DNA of 5,466 nucleotides, from contig CAIQIL010000411.1 in the NCBI GenBank assembly GCA_903871865.1, forward strand, positions 1 to 5,466. Direction: 5' to 3'. Below the pieces are notes generated by a model. It was not told the origin of the DNA. It made no database searches and was given only the letters and a program-made list of their open reading frames with translations. Both the position numbers and the translations under genes were made by a program. Source of the DNA: an uncultured Burkholderiales bacterium (lineage in GTDB: Bacteria; Pseudomonadota; Gammaproteobacteria; Burkholderiales; Burkholderiaceae_C). Below, one piece after another: positions 1 to 5,274 of this stretch (within the stretch, counting starts at the first letter, position 1; each line of letters begins with the position of its first letter).

Positions 1-333
1 GATCCCGGAGTGAGGCGGACGGCAGCAAGTCCTTCGCATTCAGATCACCGGCCAACGTGGCGGCCCACGCATAGCCTCCACTCCCTTTATCTTTGGGCGC
101 CCCGAGGGCGCAATGCCTACTACTGTCCAAAATTGCCCACCGGAACCATGAAGAGGAATGATCTGACCAGGGAGGGGGAAGTCATCCCTTTCGAATCGTT
201 TGAGGAAATAAAAACGCGATCTAGACGTACCAGCTGACAACGCTTCGCCATGTCAGCTAACGCGAAAGGATGGGCCTGATCTAGGTTCGGGCCATCACAA
301 CGATCCCTCAAACCTTTCTTGAAAGACTCCATC
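1..333. other. Upstream region without a supported gene
   Basis: No convincing gene was found here. One plus-strand frame is open from the window edge to a TGA at 235-237. Its first half is rich in Arg, Pro, Ser and His, as expected of chance GC-rich translation. The last 29 codons, from the ATG at 148, read more like protein (MKRNDLTREG..., with an acidic EEI segment), but no Shine-Dalgarno precedes that ATG. The frame could be the tail of a gene starting outside the window. Other structure is a 6-bp GC hairpin (97-102 with 106-111), an 8-bp inverted repeat (232-258) and a 7-bp direct repeat GATCTAG at 218-224 and 278-284. I could not place a good sigma70 promoter for the gene at 334. Confidence 0.4.
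232..258. repeat. Perfect 8-bp inverted repeat, possible operator or weak terminator
   Basis: AGCTGACA (232-239) and TGTCAGCT (251-258) are exact reverse complements separated by 11 bases. The repeat lies about 75 bases before the ATG at 334 and overlaps the stop of the frame ending at 237. No T-tract follows on the plus strand, so a classical intrinsic terminator is unlikely. A regulator binding site for the downstream gene, or an mRNA hairpin, is possible. The symmetry is seen directly; its function is unknown. Confidence 0.4.
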
Positions 334-831
334 ATGACCAACGCTCAAAACAACCCCGCCAACACGTTCAACTCTGGTTCTGTCTGCGCGCTGATGAACT
401 CCGCCGATGAGGCGATGTCTTACCTCACCCTCAATGACGACGACATGACTTATTGGGTCATGAACGCCCTGAAAAAACGCACGAATGACGGCCAGGGCAT
501 CCCGTGCGAGGTTCCGATGGCACAAGCAGGTGCACGTTACTTCGCTCTGTTGGACAACGCGACCGCAGACATGAAAGGCCGCTTCTCACCTGCTGACTTC
601 TCCCTTTTGCTCAACTCGGAATGCTCACCGGTCTGGAGTTGGGAGCCCAGTCGGTCTCTGGCGGGCCAGGTGGCTGACGACAACGGGGTCGATGAATTGA
701 ACGACTTGGATACCGACAGCCCGCTGCGTATCCTGATCGAACGCTTGATGACCTTGTCGCCGCTGGAAAACGCAGTCTTGGTCGATGCTTGCGAACAAGT
801 CTGGCGCGGACACCCGAACCCCCTGCTCTGA
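334..831 (+). CDS. Hypothetical protein, 165 residues, unrecognised
   Basis: This is an intact ORF encoding a 165-residue acidic, soluble-looking protein with no signal peptide or membrane segment. I do not recognise the family. The start chosen is the ATG at 334 (MTNAQNNPAN...). An in-frame TTG at 319 would add five residues, but it is a rarer start and lies in the region where the weak purine-rich ribosome site (GAAAGA, 321-326) should be. The N-terminus is Asn/Thr/Ser-rich. The middle has an acidic LNDDDMTYW stretch and a hydrophobic YFALLDNA helix. After an acidic linker (roughly residues 115-130), the C-terminus has a probable amphipathic helix (LRILIERLMTLSPLENAVLVDA) and ends in HPNPLL. 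The ORF is followed at 22 bases by a strong hairpin, which supports a single transcription unit. It converges on the minus-strand repair genes, so there is no operon link to them. The coding call is fairly sure; the function is unknown. Confidence 0.7.
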   Translation: MTNAQNNPANTFNSGSVCALMNSADEAMSYLTLNDDDMTYWVMNALKKRTNDGQGIPCEVPMAQAGARYFALLDNATADMKGRFSPADFSLLLNSECSPVWSWEPSRSLAGQVADDNGVDELNDLDTDSPLRILIERLMTLSPLENAVLVDACEQVWRGHPNPLL

Positions 832-852
832 TTGCATTGCTCCGCGTGACGA

Positions 853-880
853 GTGCGGCCCTGGTGGCCGCACATTCATT
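853..880 (+). terminator. Terminator-like hairpin after the 334-831 gene
   Basis: GTGCGGCC (853-860) pairs perfectly with GGCCGCAC (866-873) around a 5-base loop, CTGGT. This is an 8-bp, very GC-rich stem starting 22 bases after the stop codon. It is followed by ATTCATT rather than a clean U-run, so it is an imperfect intrinsic terminator. It lies between two convergent genes. On the minus strand no T-tract follows, so it may mainly serve the plus-strand gene. Confidence 0.55.
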
Positions 881-923
881 CGTCAGCAGTTAGGGCGATC
901 ATGGCCGTCCTATGACGCCGAGG

Positions 924-1763
924 TCAACGGCTGTCTACATGCGTCAGCTCTGCCTGCGCCTGCAACAAGGCTGTTCGAACGGGGCTGGAGTTGGCCATGG
1001 CCATCCACGCGTCGAAGGGGATAGTGCACGGCGCATGCCGTGCGGGCCGCAGCATTTCGAGCTGACCGGTTTCGATGTCGCCATGGATCACCCAAACCCC
1101 CAGCTCCTCGGGCAGCTCCTGGGGTGCTGCTAAGCCATGCGGAAAGACGTAGTGACACTCGCTGCACAGCCACTGGTACGAGGCGCGCTTGGCCGCGTGA
1201 CGCAGGTCGGACAGCAAGTCAGCGCGGCTGACCTTGACTTCATGAACCATAGGTTGCAGGTAAGCAGGGTTACTGGTTCGGCGCACAGAGAACAGGTCTG
1301 GGCGGGCCATGCGCCATCGGTGGGCCCGGATGGTCTCTTGCGCTTCGCCAATTTCGCAGTCGTTGCCGTCCGCCTCAAGCGGTAGGTCAGCCCACAGCTT
1401 GCTCAGTTCCCCGGGGATCGCGGCAGGCTTGCTTTCATGCGCTGGTGCGTCTGCCTCGACCTTGGCGCGCAGGGGCAGCTCACGCCACACCAGACGTCCA
1501 GAGGCCATCAGCAGGTCCGCCATGCGCAGTGCTAGCTTGTCGTGGTCGCTCTCCGCCCGGCGCTGGGCTTGGCGACTTTGCGCCAGGACGGCGATGCCCG
1601 CATCGGTCAATCTCAGACACTCCTGTGCAGGGTGGTCACCCACCAGGCTGACCCAGCCTGCCGCCAGCAAGTCGATGTCGATCGGGTCACGGCTCGGCCA
1701 ACCGGCAGAGCGCCAGATCTTCATCAGGCGCGTCAGATGCGCGCGTGTTGGCTTCAGGCTCAC
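924..1763 (-). CDS. MmcB-like protein: N-terminal winged-helix-like region plus PD-(D/E)XK nuclease domain
   Basis: This encodes a 279-residue protein starting with GTG (1761-1763), which overlaps the TGA of the upstream SRAP gene by four bases (GTGA). Translational coupling is therefore likely. Residues 1-65 look like a winged-helix domain, with short helices followed by a wing-like segment (AAGWVSLVGD, LRLTDAGIAVL). A variable, charged middle follows (66-145). Residues about 148-245 carry a PD-(D/E)XK nuclease signature: P155-D156 in ARPDLF, then E175-V-K177 in HEVKVSRADLLSDL. After that come YQWLCSECHYVFPHGL and LPEELGVWVI. This pattern resembles MmcB (Pfam MmcB family), an SOS-regulated mitomycin-resistance protein described in Caulobacter and predicted to be an endonuclease. 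Known MmcB proteins are, as I recall, much shorter, so the N-terminal extension is notable. Sharing a transcript with an SRAP protein under a LexA box supports a DNA-repair role, perhaps incision near a lesion; activity and substrate are inferred. The family match is from memory of motifs, so the nuclease fold is more certain than the exact family. Confidence 0.72.
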   Translation of the reverse strand: MSLKPTRAHLTRLMKIWRSAGWPSRDPIDIDLLAAGWVSLVGDHPAQECLRLTDAGIAVLAQSRQAQRRAESDHDKLALRMADLLMASGRLVWRELPLRAKVEADAPAHESKPAAIPGELSKLWADLPLEADGNDCEIGEAQETIRAHRWRMARPDLFSVRRTSNPAYLQPMVHEVKVSRADLLSDLRHAAKRASYQWLCSECHYVFPHGLAAPQELPEELGVWVIHGDIETGQLEMLRPARHAPCTIPFDAWMAMANSSPVRTALLQAQAELTHVDSR

Positions 1764-2515
1764 AACAAGGATCCCTGCGCATCATCTGCGGGACGCCGAC
1801 GAGGTTCGGCCTTGACCTTTGGCTTTTCGCTTCGCGTCGACGTGGAAGGAGCAGCGCTGGCCACCAAGCGTTCCGCTGGGTACGGGTGCATGAAGTCCAT
1901 GCTGCGTTGCAGCGGTGCTGCCAGCCAGTCTGCGTAGGCCGCCTCGGGCAGGATAACCACCATGCGCTTTTCATCGGTCGGCTGGTGGAAGTGGTTCATC
2001 AGCTCATGCGTGTCCGCATTGATGGTCAACATGGTGAAGCTGTGCACCACCGTGCCATCTGCCTGCTTCCAGCGATCCCACAGTCCGGCGATGCCCAGGG
2101 GGTGGCCATCGGCTCGGGCGATGCGGGTCGGGACGGGCTTGCCGCTCCGCCAGTCAGGCTCGTAGATCGCATCGGCTGGGATGATGCAGTGGCGGGTCTG
2201 GCGCCACGCGTCCCGGAAGCTGGGCTTGCTGGCCACCGTCTCTGTGCGGGCGTTGTAGGTGTTGCGAGCCAGCTTGAGGTCACTGGCCCAGTGAGGCACC
2301 AGCCCGAACACGCCGGGCACGGCCTCACGCTCTGGGACTGCCTCGTCGCCGCTGTCAGCCTCGGCAGGGGTGCGGATGAACAAGCCCATGTAGCCCGGCC
2401 ACAGGTCTGCCCTGGGGCTCAGCGCGTGCCCGATTGGAGTCGTCGCAGGCACGGTCGCACAGAAGTACTCGCGGAGACGGGTGGGGTCCACGACCCCTTC
2501 GAAATGAGCGCACAT
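1760..2515 (-). CDS. SOS response-associated peptidase (SRAP) family protein, YedK/HMCES-like
   Basis: SRAP proteins bind abasic sites in single-stranded DNA and form a thiazolidine crosslink through Cys2, shielding the site from cleavage; Met1 is removed autocatalytically. The expected landmarks are present in order. Cys2 follows the start Met (MCAHFEG). Then come GLVPHWASD (71-79), YNARTET with Asn88 (87-93), CIIPADAIYEP with Glu119 (110-120), AGLWDRW (143-149) and a His in NHFHQPTDEKRMVVIL (His177, or less likely His175). At 251 residues it is slightly longer than E. coli YedK (about 222), because of an Arg/Lys/Pro/Ala-rich tail after residue 220. Three points differ from the commonest members: MCAHF instead of MCGRF, Pro120 where Trp often follows the Glu, and a six-residue insertion between the catalytic His and Arg-Met. 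The start must be the ATG at 2513-2515, since Cys2 has to be the second residue. No clear Shine-Dalgarno is seen. It is the first gene of the leftward pair and lies 55 bases from the LexA box. Confidence 0.93.
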   Translation of the reverse strand: MCAHFEGVVDPTRLREYFCATVPATTPIGHALSPRADLWPGYMGLFIRTPAEADSGDEAVPEREAVPGVFGLVPHWASDLKLARNTYNARTETVASKPSFRDAWRQTRHCIIPADAIYEPDWRSGKPVPTRIARADGHPLGIAGLWDRWKQADGTVVHSFTMLTINADTHELMNHFHQPTDEKRMVVILPEAAYADWLAAPLQRSMDFMHPYPAERLVASAAPSTSTRSEKPKVKAEPRRRPADDAQGSLL

Positions 2516-2543
2516 GGCGCGAGCTTACGAGCCCATCAGGGAC

Positions 2544-2573
2544 TCGACAAGGTAGGTTGCAAGTTCATATACT
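2544..2573 (+). promoter_or_regulatory. Predicted sigma70 promoter of umuDC
   Basis: The -35 candidate TCGACA (2544-2549) matches TTGACA at five of six bases. The -10 candidate TATACT (2568-2573) matches TATAAT at five of six. The spacer is 18 bases. The expected transcription start is about 2580, and the LexA box overlaps the -10 and start point, so bound LexA should block RNA polymerase directly. This is predicted from sequence only. Confidence 0.65.
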
Positions 2574-2592
2574 GTATGAATGTACAGTACAA
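2564..2592 (-). promoter_or_regulatory. Predicted divergent promoter for the SRAP/nuclease pair
   Basis: Reading leftward, TTGTAC (2592-2587) is a -35 candidate and TATGAA (2569-2564) a -10 candidate, with an ideal 17-base spacer. The spacer contains most of the LexA box. The predicted start near 2557 gives a leader of roughly 40 bases before the SRAP ATG. The -10 is only a moderate match, so this promoter is less sure than the rightward one. Confidence 0.5.
2570..2589. promoter_or_regulatory. LexA-binding SOS box
   Basis: TACTGTATGAATGTACAGTA is a 20-base site of the form CTGT-N8-ACAG with perfect 7-bp arms (TACTGTA/TACAGTA). It matches the E. coli LexA consensus at 17 of 20 positions, and all three differences fall in the non-conserved centre. 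It sits between SRAP and umuD, overlapping predicted promoters on both strands. A single repressor dimer could control both divergent operons. Both umuDC and SRAP genes are known SOS-associated families, which supports the call. Confidence 0.93.
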
Positions 2593-3020
2593 ATGCATTT
2601 GATCAACCGGTGCTGCTCTCCGACGCAGAGGCGCTGCTGCCCCTGGCGGGCGACCGGGTGCAGGCGGGGTTCCCCTCGCCTGCGGAAGACTTCGCCGTCA
2701 AGCGCATCGACCTGACCGAGGTCCTGGTCACCCATCCTCAAGCCACCTTCCTGCTGCGTGTCAGCGGCGAGTCAATGCGCGATGCTGGCATCTTCGACGG
2801 CGACATGCTGGTGGTGGACAAGGCCATCAAGCCTCGCCATGGGCACATCGTGGTGGCGGTGGTGGACGGTGAGTTCACGGTGAAGTACCTCCACATGCGC
2901 GCAGGCCGCGTCAAGCTCAAGCCTGCCAACGTGACCTTTCCGGAGATCCTGCCCAAAGAGGGGCAAACGCTGGAGGTGTGGGGCGTCGTGACAAGCTCGA
3001 TCAAGCGCTTCGTCTACTGA
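2580..3020 (+). CDS. umuD: UmuD: self-cleaving S24-family subunit of DNA polymerase V
   Basis: UmuD is cleaved by RecA-filament-stimulated autoproteolysis to UmuD', which joins UmuC as the error-prone translesion polymerase Pol V. All catalytic features are visible. The predicted cleavage site is Ala29-Gly30 (in VQAGFPSPAEDF); the nucleophile is Ser65 (in SGESM); the general base is Lys102 (in GEFTVKYL). The spacings Gly30 to Ser65 (35) and Ser65 to Lys102 (37) equal those of E. coli UmuD (Gly25, Ser60, Lys97). At 146 residues it is slightly longer than E. coli UmuD (139). The ATG at 2580 is the most upstream start possible, because a TGA (2577-2579) precedes it in frame. This ATG lies inside the LexA box at the predicted transcription start, implying a leaderless mRNA. 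The alternative is the GTG at 2610, giving 136 residues, but it also lacks a clear ribosome site. umuC follows after 26 bases. Confidence 0.93.
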   Translation: MYSTNAFDQPVLLSDAEALLPLAGDRVQAGFPSPAEDFAVKRIDLTEVLVTHPQATFLLRVSGESMRDAGIFDGDMLVVDKAIKPRHGHIVVAVVDGEFTVKYLHMRAGRVKLKPANVTFPEILPKEGQTLEVWGVVTSSIKRFVY

Positions 3021-3035
3021 CTTCCAGGGCAGTAC

Positions 3036-3043
3036 AGGAGGGG
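3036..3043 (+). promoter_or_regulatory. Ribosome binding site of umuC
   Basis: AGGAGGGG is a near-perfect Shine-Dalgarno, with AGGAGG at 3036-3041 and five bases before the GTG at 3047. It decides the umuC start. It is by far the strongest ribosome site in the window, in contrast to umuD just upstream, which has none. Confidence 0.85.
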
Positions 3044-3046
3044 CTT

Positions 3047-4357
3047 GTGTACGCATTGGTGGACGGCAACAATTTCTACGTGAGTTGCGAACGGGTCTTC
3101 AGGCCCAGCCTGCAAGGCCGCGCGGTGGTCGTGCTCTCGAACAACGACGGCTGTGCCATCGCTCGCTCCAACGAGGCCAAGGAGCTTGGCATCAAGATGG
3201 GTGCACCCTGGTTCCAGATCAAGCACCTAGAAGACGAGGCGGGTCTCGTTGCACTTTCTGCCAACTTCACCTTGTACGGTGACATGAGCGACAGAATGAT
3301 GAGCCTGGCCGCAGGCCTTGGGCCCACGCAGGAGGTCTACAGCATTGATGAGTCATTCATTGGCCTGGACGGTGTGAGGGGCGACTTGACGGAGCGTGCG
3401 CGCAAAATCCGGGCGCGCATCAACCAGTGGGTGGGTTTGCCTTGCGGCATTGGGATCGCACCGACCAAGACCCTGGCCAAGCTGGCCAACCACATCGCAA
3501 AAACGGCAGAACGCAAGCCAGGCAGCTACCCACCCGACTTGGCCCAGGTGTGCAACCTGGCTGCGTTGCCGACCTCGGACCTGGATGCAGTCCTGGCGGC
3601 CACGGATGTCGGCGAGGTCTGGGGCGTGGGGCCGCGCATCGGCAAACAGCTGAAGGCCGCGGGCATCCACAGCGTGCTCGACCTGCGGCAACTCAGCGCC
3701 AGCACGGTGAGGGCCAACTGGAGCGTGGTGTTGGAGCGAACGGTGCGCGAGCTGCAAGGGCAGCCCTGCATCGGCTTGGATGATGCGCCGTCGGCCAAGC
3801 AGCAGATCGCCTGCACACGCAGCTTTGGTCAGGCCGTGACCGATGAGTTGCCGCTGATCGAAGCGGTCAGCGAGTTTGCGTCGAGGGCGGCGTTCAAGCT
3901 GCGCAAGCAGAGCAGCCTGGCCAGCGAGGTGCTGGTGTTCGTGCGGACGTCTCCGTTCAGAGATACGCCTCAGTACAACCGAAGCATCGTGGTGCCCCTG
4001 GTACGACCTACGGCCAACACCTCAGAGCTGACGGCGGCAGCAGTGCAGGGCTTGCAACACATCTACAAACCGGGGTTCCAGTTCGCGAAGGCTGGGGTCA
4101 TGCTGCTGGACCTGATCCCCAACAACCAGCACCAAGCGGAGTTGGTCTTTAACGAACCGGGCGTCGGTGTGTGCTCGGAAGGTCGCGAGCGCTTGATGAG
4201 CGCGGTGGACATGATCAACGAGCGGTTCGGCCGCAGCACAGTGCATGTCGCCAGCACTGGCGCAGAGCGCAGCGTCAAGGAGTGGGCGATGAAGCAGGAA
4301 CGGCGGACGCCTGCGTACACGACCTCCTGGAGCCAAGTAGCAGTAGCGCGCGCGTAG
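3047..4357 (+). CDS. umuC: UmuC: catalytic Y-family subunit of DNA polymerase V
   Basis: UmuC synthesises DNA across lesions as part of Pol V (UmuD'2C) with RecA and the beta clamp. The start is GTG 3047, set by the Shine-Dalgarno and by alignment of VYALVDGNNFYVSCERVF with the family N-terminus; the longer reading frame from 2978 overlaps umuD and is not needed. The protein has 436 residues (E. coli UmuC has 422). Metal-binding acidic residues are Asp6 (ALVDGN) and Asp101-Glu102 (YSIDESF), at the same numbers as in E. coli UmuC. The palm segment CGIGIAPTKTLAKLAN (133-148) and a helix-hairpin-helix-like VWGVGPRIGKQL (191-202) follow. Next comes the little-finger domain (about 240-350), then the UmuC-type C-terminal region with GVMLLDLIPNNQHQAELVF. 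QAELVF (363-368) fits a QxxLxF beta-clamp motif. The end, TPAYTTSWSQ, is the usual UmuC tail, so the gene is complete. It is cotranscribed with umuD. Confidence 0.96.
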   Translation: MYALVDGNNFYVSCERVFRPSLQGRAVVVLSNNDGCAIARSNEAKELGIKMGAPWFQIKHLEDEAGLVALSANFTLYGDMSDRMMSLAAGLGPTQEVYSIDESFIGLDGVRGDLTERARKIRARINQWVGLPCGIGIAPTKTLAKLANHIAKTAERKPGSYPPDLAQVCNLAALPTSDLDAVLAATDVGEVWGVGPRIGKQLKAAGIHSVLDLRQLSASTVRANWSVVLERTVRELQGQPCIGLDDAPSAKQQIACTRSFGQAVTDELPLIEAVSEFASRAAFKLRKQSSLASEVLVFVRTSPFRDTPQYNRSIVVPLVRPTANTSELTAAAVQGLQHIYKPGFQFAKAGVMLLDLIPNNQHQAELVFNEPGVGVCSEGRERLMSAVDMINERFGRSTVHVASTGAERSVKEWAMKQERRTPAYTTSWSQVAVARA

Positions 4358-4378
4358 CTCAGCCTCGGGTGCTTTGTC

Positions 4379-4507
4379 ATGAATCCTTGGGACCCAAAGA
4401 ACGGACAGTGGCTGCGGCGCTCGCTGGAAACAGGTCCGAGATGCTCGTTCAATGCTGCACAGCCCTTGGATGCAGTCACCGTCACAGTCTTTGAAGCCCA
4501 AGGTTGA
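4379..4507 (+). CDS. Possible small ORF, 42 residues
   Basis: ATG at 4379 opens a 42-codon frame starting 21 bases after the umuC stop and ending with TGA at 4505-4507. The product begins MNPWDPKNGQWLRRS and ends VTVTVFEAQG. Its composition looks plausible (WDPKNGQW, then a beta-like VTVTVF strand), with no membrane segment. There is only a weak ribosome-site candidate (CGGGTG) and no family I recognise. It could be a cotranscribed third gene of the umuDC operon, or chance. Without conservation data it stays a candidate. Confidence 0.25.
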   Translation: MNPWDPKNGQWLRRSLETGPRCSFNAAQPLDAVTVTVFEAQG

Positions 4508-4519
4508 TTTCGAGGCTGT

Positions 4520-4533
4520 ACCGCTCAAGCGGT
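4520..4533. repeat. Short perfect palindrome between convergent genes
   Basis: ACCGCT (4520-4525), two bases, then AGCGGT (4528-4533) form a symmetric site containing the TGA of the minus-strand gene. An 8-bp inverted repeat, ACCGTCAC (4478-4485) with GTGACGGT (4532-4539), overlaps its right arm, so two alternative hairpins are possible in transcripts from either direction. No T-tract follows on either strand, so this is at best a weak bidirectional terminator for umuC and its convergent neighbour. Confidence 0.3.
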
Positions 4534-4932
4534 GACGGTCATCCCGAGGCGGACGCCATGCGCAATGCGCACCATCGCGGCGATGTCGCCGCTTCCCTTG
4601 AGCAAATCAGGCGACATCCCTTGAGCTTTGAGCTGAGCTTTTTGTTCACCGAAGCCGCTCACCAAAGTAACCAATTTGCCTTCCCCATTGACAAAGCGGA
4701 GACAGTACCACCACCCCCGATCGACGCGACGGTGGTGGACAGACTCACCTTCGAACAAGAAGTCACCCGGCAGCAACTCTTCATCTCCGTCCAAGATGTA
4801 CGGGCCTGGGATGTCGCCGGCGCCCGTGACGGAGGATGGCATGGGCAGGTGCTGGCCTGCTCGAATGAGTTTTGCCCAGTGCTTGCAGCGGGACTCGAGG
4901 GGTGAGACATCAACAGAGACGGATTGGTTCAT
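4525..4932 (-). CDS. Hypothetical protein, 135 residues, convergent with umuC
   Basis: This encodes an unrecognised soluble protein of 135 residues from the ATG at 4930-4932 (MNQSVSVDVSPLESRCKHWAKLIRAG). A TTG at 4993-4995 in the same frame would add 21 residues (IHEARAAPAG...), but these look like untranslated sequence. Neither start has a clear Shine-Dalgarno, so the 5' end is uncertain. Visible features are an N-terminal amphipathic helix with Cys, Lys, His and Trp; an acidic GPYILDGDEELLPGDFLFEGE segment, probably beta; and an aromatic DRGWWYCLRFVN strand. A Gly/Lys-rich part and a C-terminal helix (DIAAMVRIAHGVRLGM) follow. There is no signal peptide or transmembrane helix. The periodic strands suggest a small beta-rich fold, but I would not assign a function. 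The stop lies in a palindrome shared with the umuC downstream region. Coding is supported by length, protein-like composition and lack of a better frame on the other strand. Confidence 0.68.
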   Translation of the reverse strand: MNQSVSVDVSPLESRCKHWAKLIRAGQHLPMPSSVTGAGDIPGPYILDGDEELLPGDFLFEGESVHHRRVDRGWWYCLRFVNGEGKLVTLVSGFGEQKAQLKAQGMSPDLLKGSGDIAAMVRIAHGVRLGMTVTA

Positions 4933-5156
4933 GTGGCGCGTTGAGAAAGAGTTGAAGGCGCAGCCGGCTGGTGCTGCTCGTGCTTCGTGTATCAACCACT
5001 TTTATCTCTTCAGCTTGAGCCAGATGCTGGAGCAAGGGGCCGCCTGAAGGGTCGCTCCGCATTGGCGGACCGCGCCAAGACACGGTGTGAGCCGAGTGAT
5101 GAGTCGCCTTCAGGGGCCACGCCCTCCAGGGGCGGTCATTCGAACTGACTCGTCGT

Positions 5157-5215
5157 GGCTGATCGGGCGCCTCTGTAGAGTCAGACAATGCCTAAATACT
5201 TACAGTCGATCAGCC
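5157..5215. repeat. 9-bp inverted repeat with 41-base spacing
   Basis: GGCTGATCG (5157-5165) and CGATCAGCC (5207-5215) are exact reverse complements. The enclosed 41 bases are noticeably AT-richer at their right end (CTAAATACTTACA) than the surroundings. The repeat lies 92-150 bases before the restriction-like gene, so a regulator site for either flanking gene is possible. No function can be read from the sequence. Confidence 0.4.
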
Positions 5216-5274
5216 CTGACCTCACGAGGCCCCCAGCTCATGGGCCCCATGTCACGCGCTGCACGCCCCGCCGC

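Noticed and set aside
97..111. GCGCCC/GGGCGC hairpin as a terminator
   Set aside because: The stem is only 6 bp with a 3-base loop, no T-tract follows on either strand and there is no known gene end beside it.
148..237. 29-residue ORF (MKRNDLTREG...)
   Set aside because: It has a plausible composition but no ribosome site and very short length, and its frame is open to the window edge, so it could equally be noise or a gene tail. It is recorded only in the region entry.
1745..2602. Long plus-strand frame of 285 codons opposite the SRAP gene
   Set aside because: It is antisense to a gene with clear family motifs, and its own product is low-complexity Arg/Gly/Ala/His without recognisable domains. 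It is a shadow of GC-rich coding.
2978..3046. Longer N-terminus for UmuC starting inside umuD
   Set aside because: The 23 extra residues overlap umuD in another frame and do not belong to the UmuC family. The AGGAGG just before GTG 3047 fixes the start.
4525..4995. Extended start (TTG at 4993-4995) for the hypothetical gene
   Set aside because: TTG is a rarer start, and the added 21 residues look like translated non-coding sequence. The ATG at 4930-4932 is preferred, though neither has a good ribosome site.
5136..5160. TTCGAA-like motif suggesting a tRNA T-loop near 5139
   Set aside because: There is no acceptor stem, anticodon arm or GGTTCGA context around it. No tRNA, rRNA or CRISPR repeat structure was seen anywhere in the window.
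5173..5188. Second LexA box (CTGT-N8-ACAA)
   Set aside because: The right arm lacks the final G, the centre is not AT-rich and the flanking bases do not match. It is probably chance.
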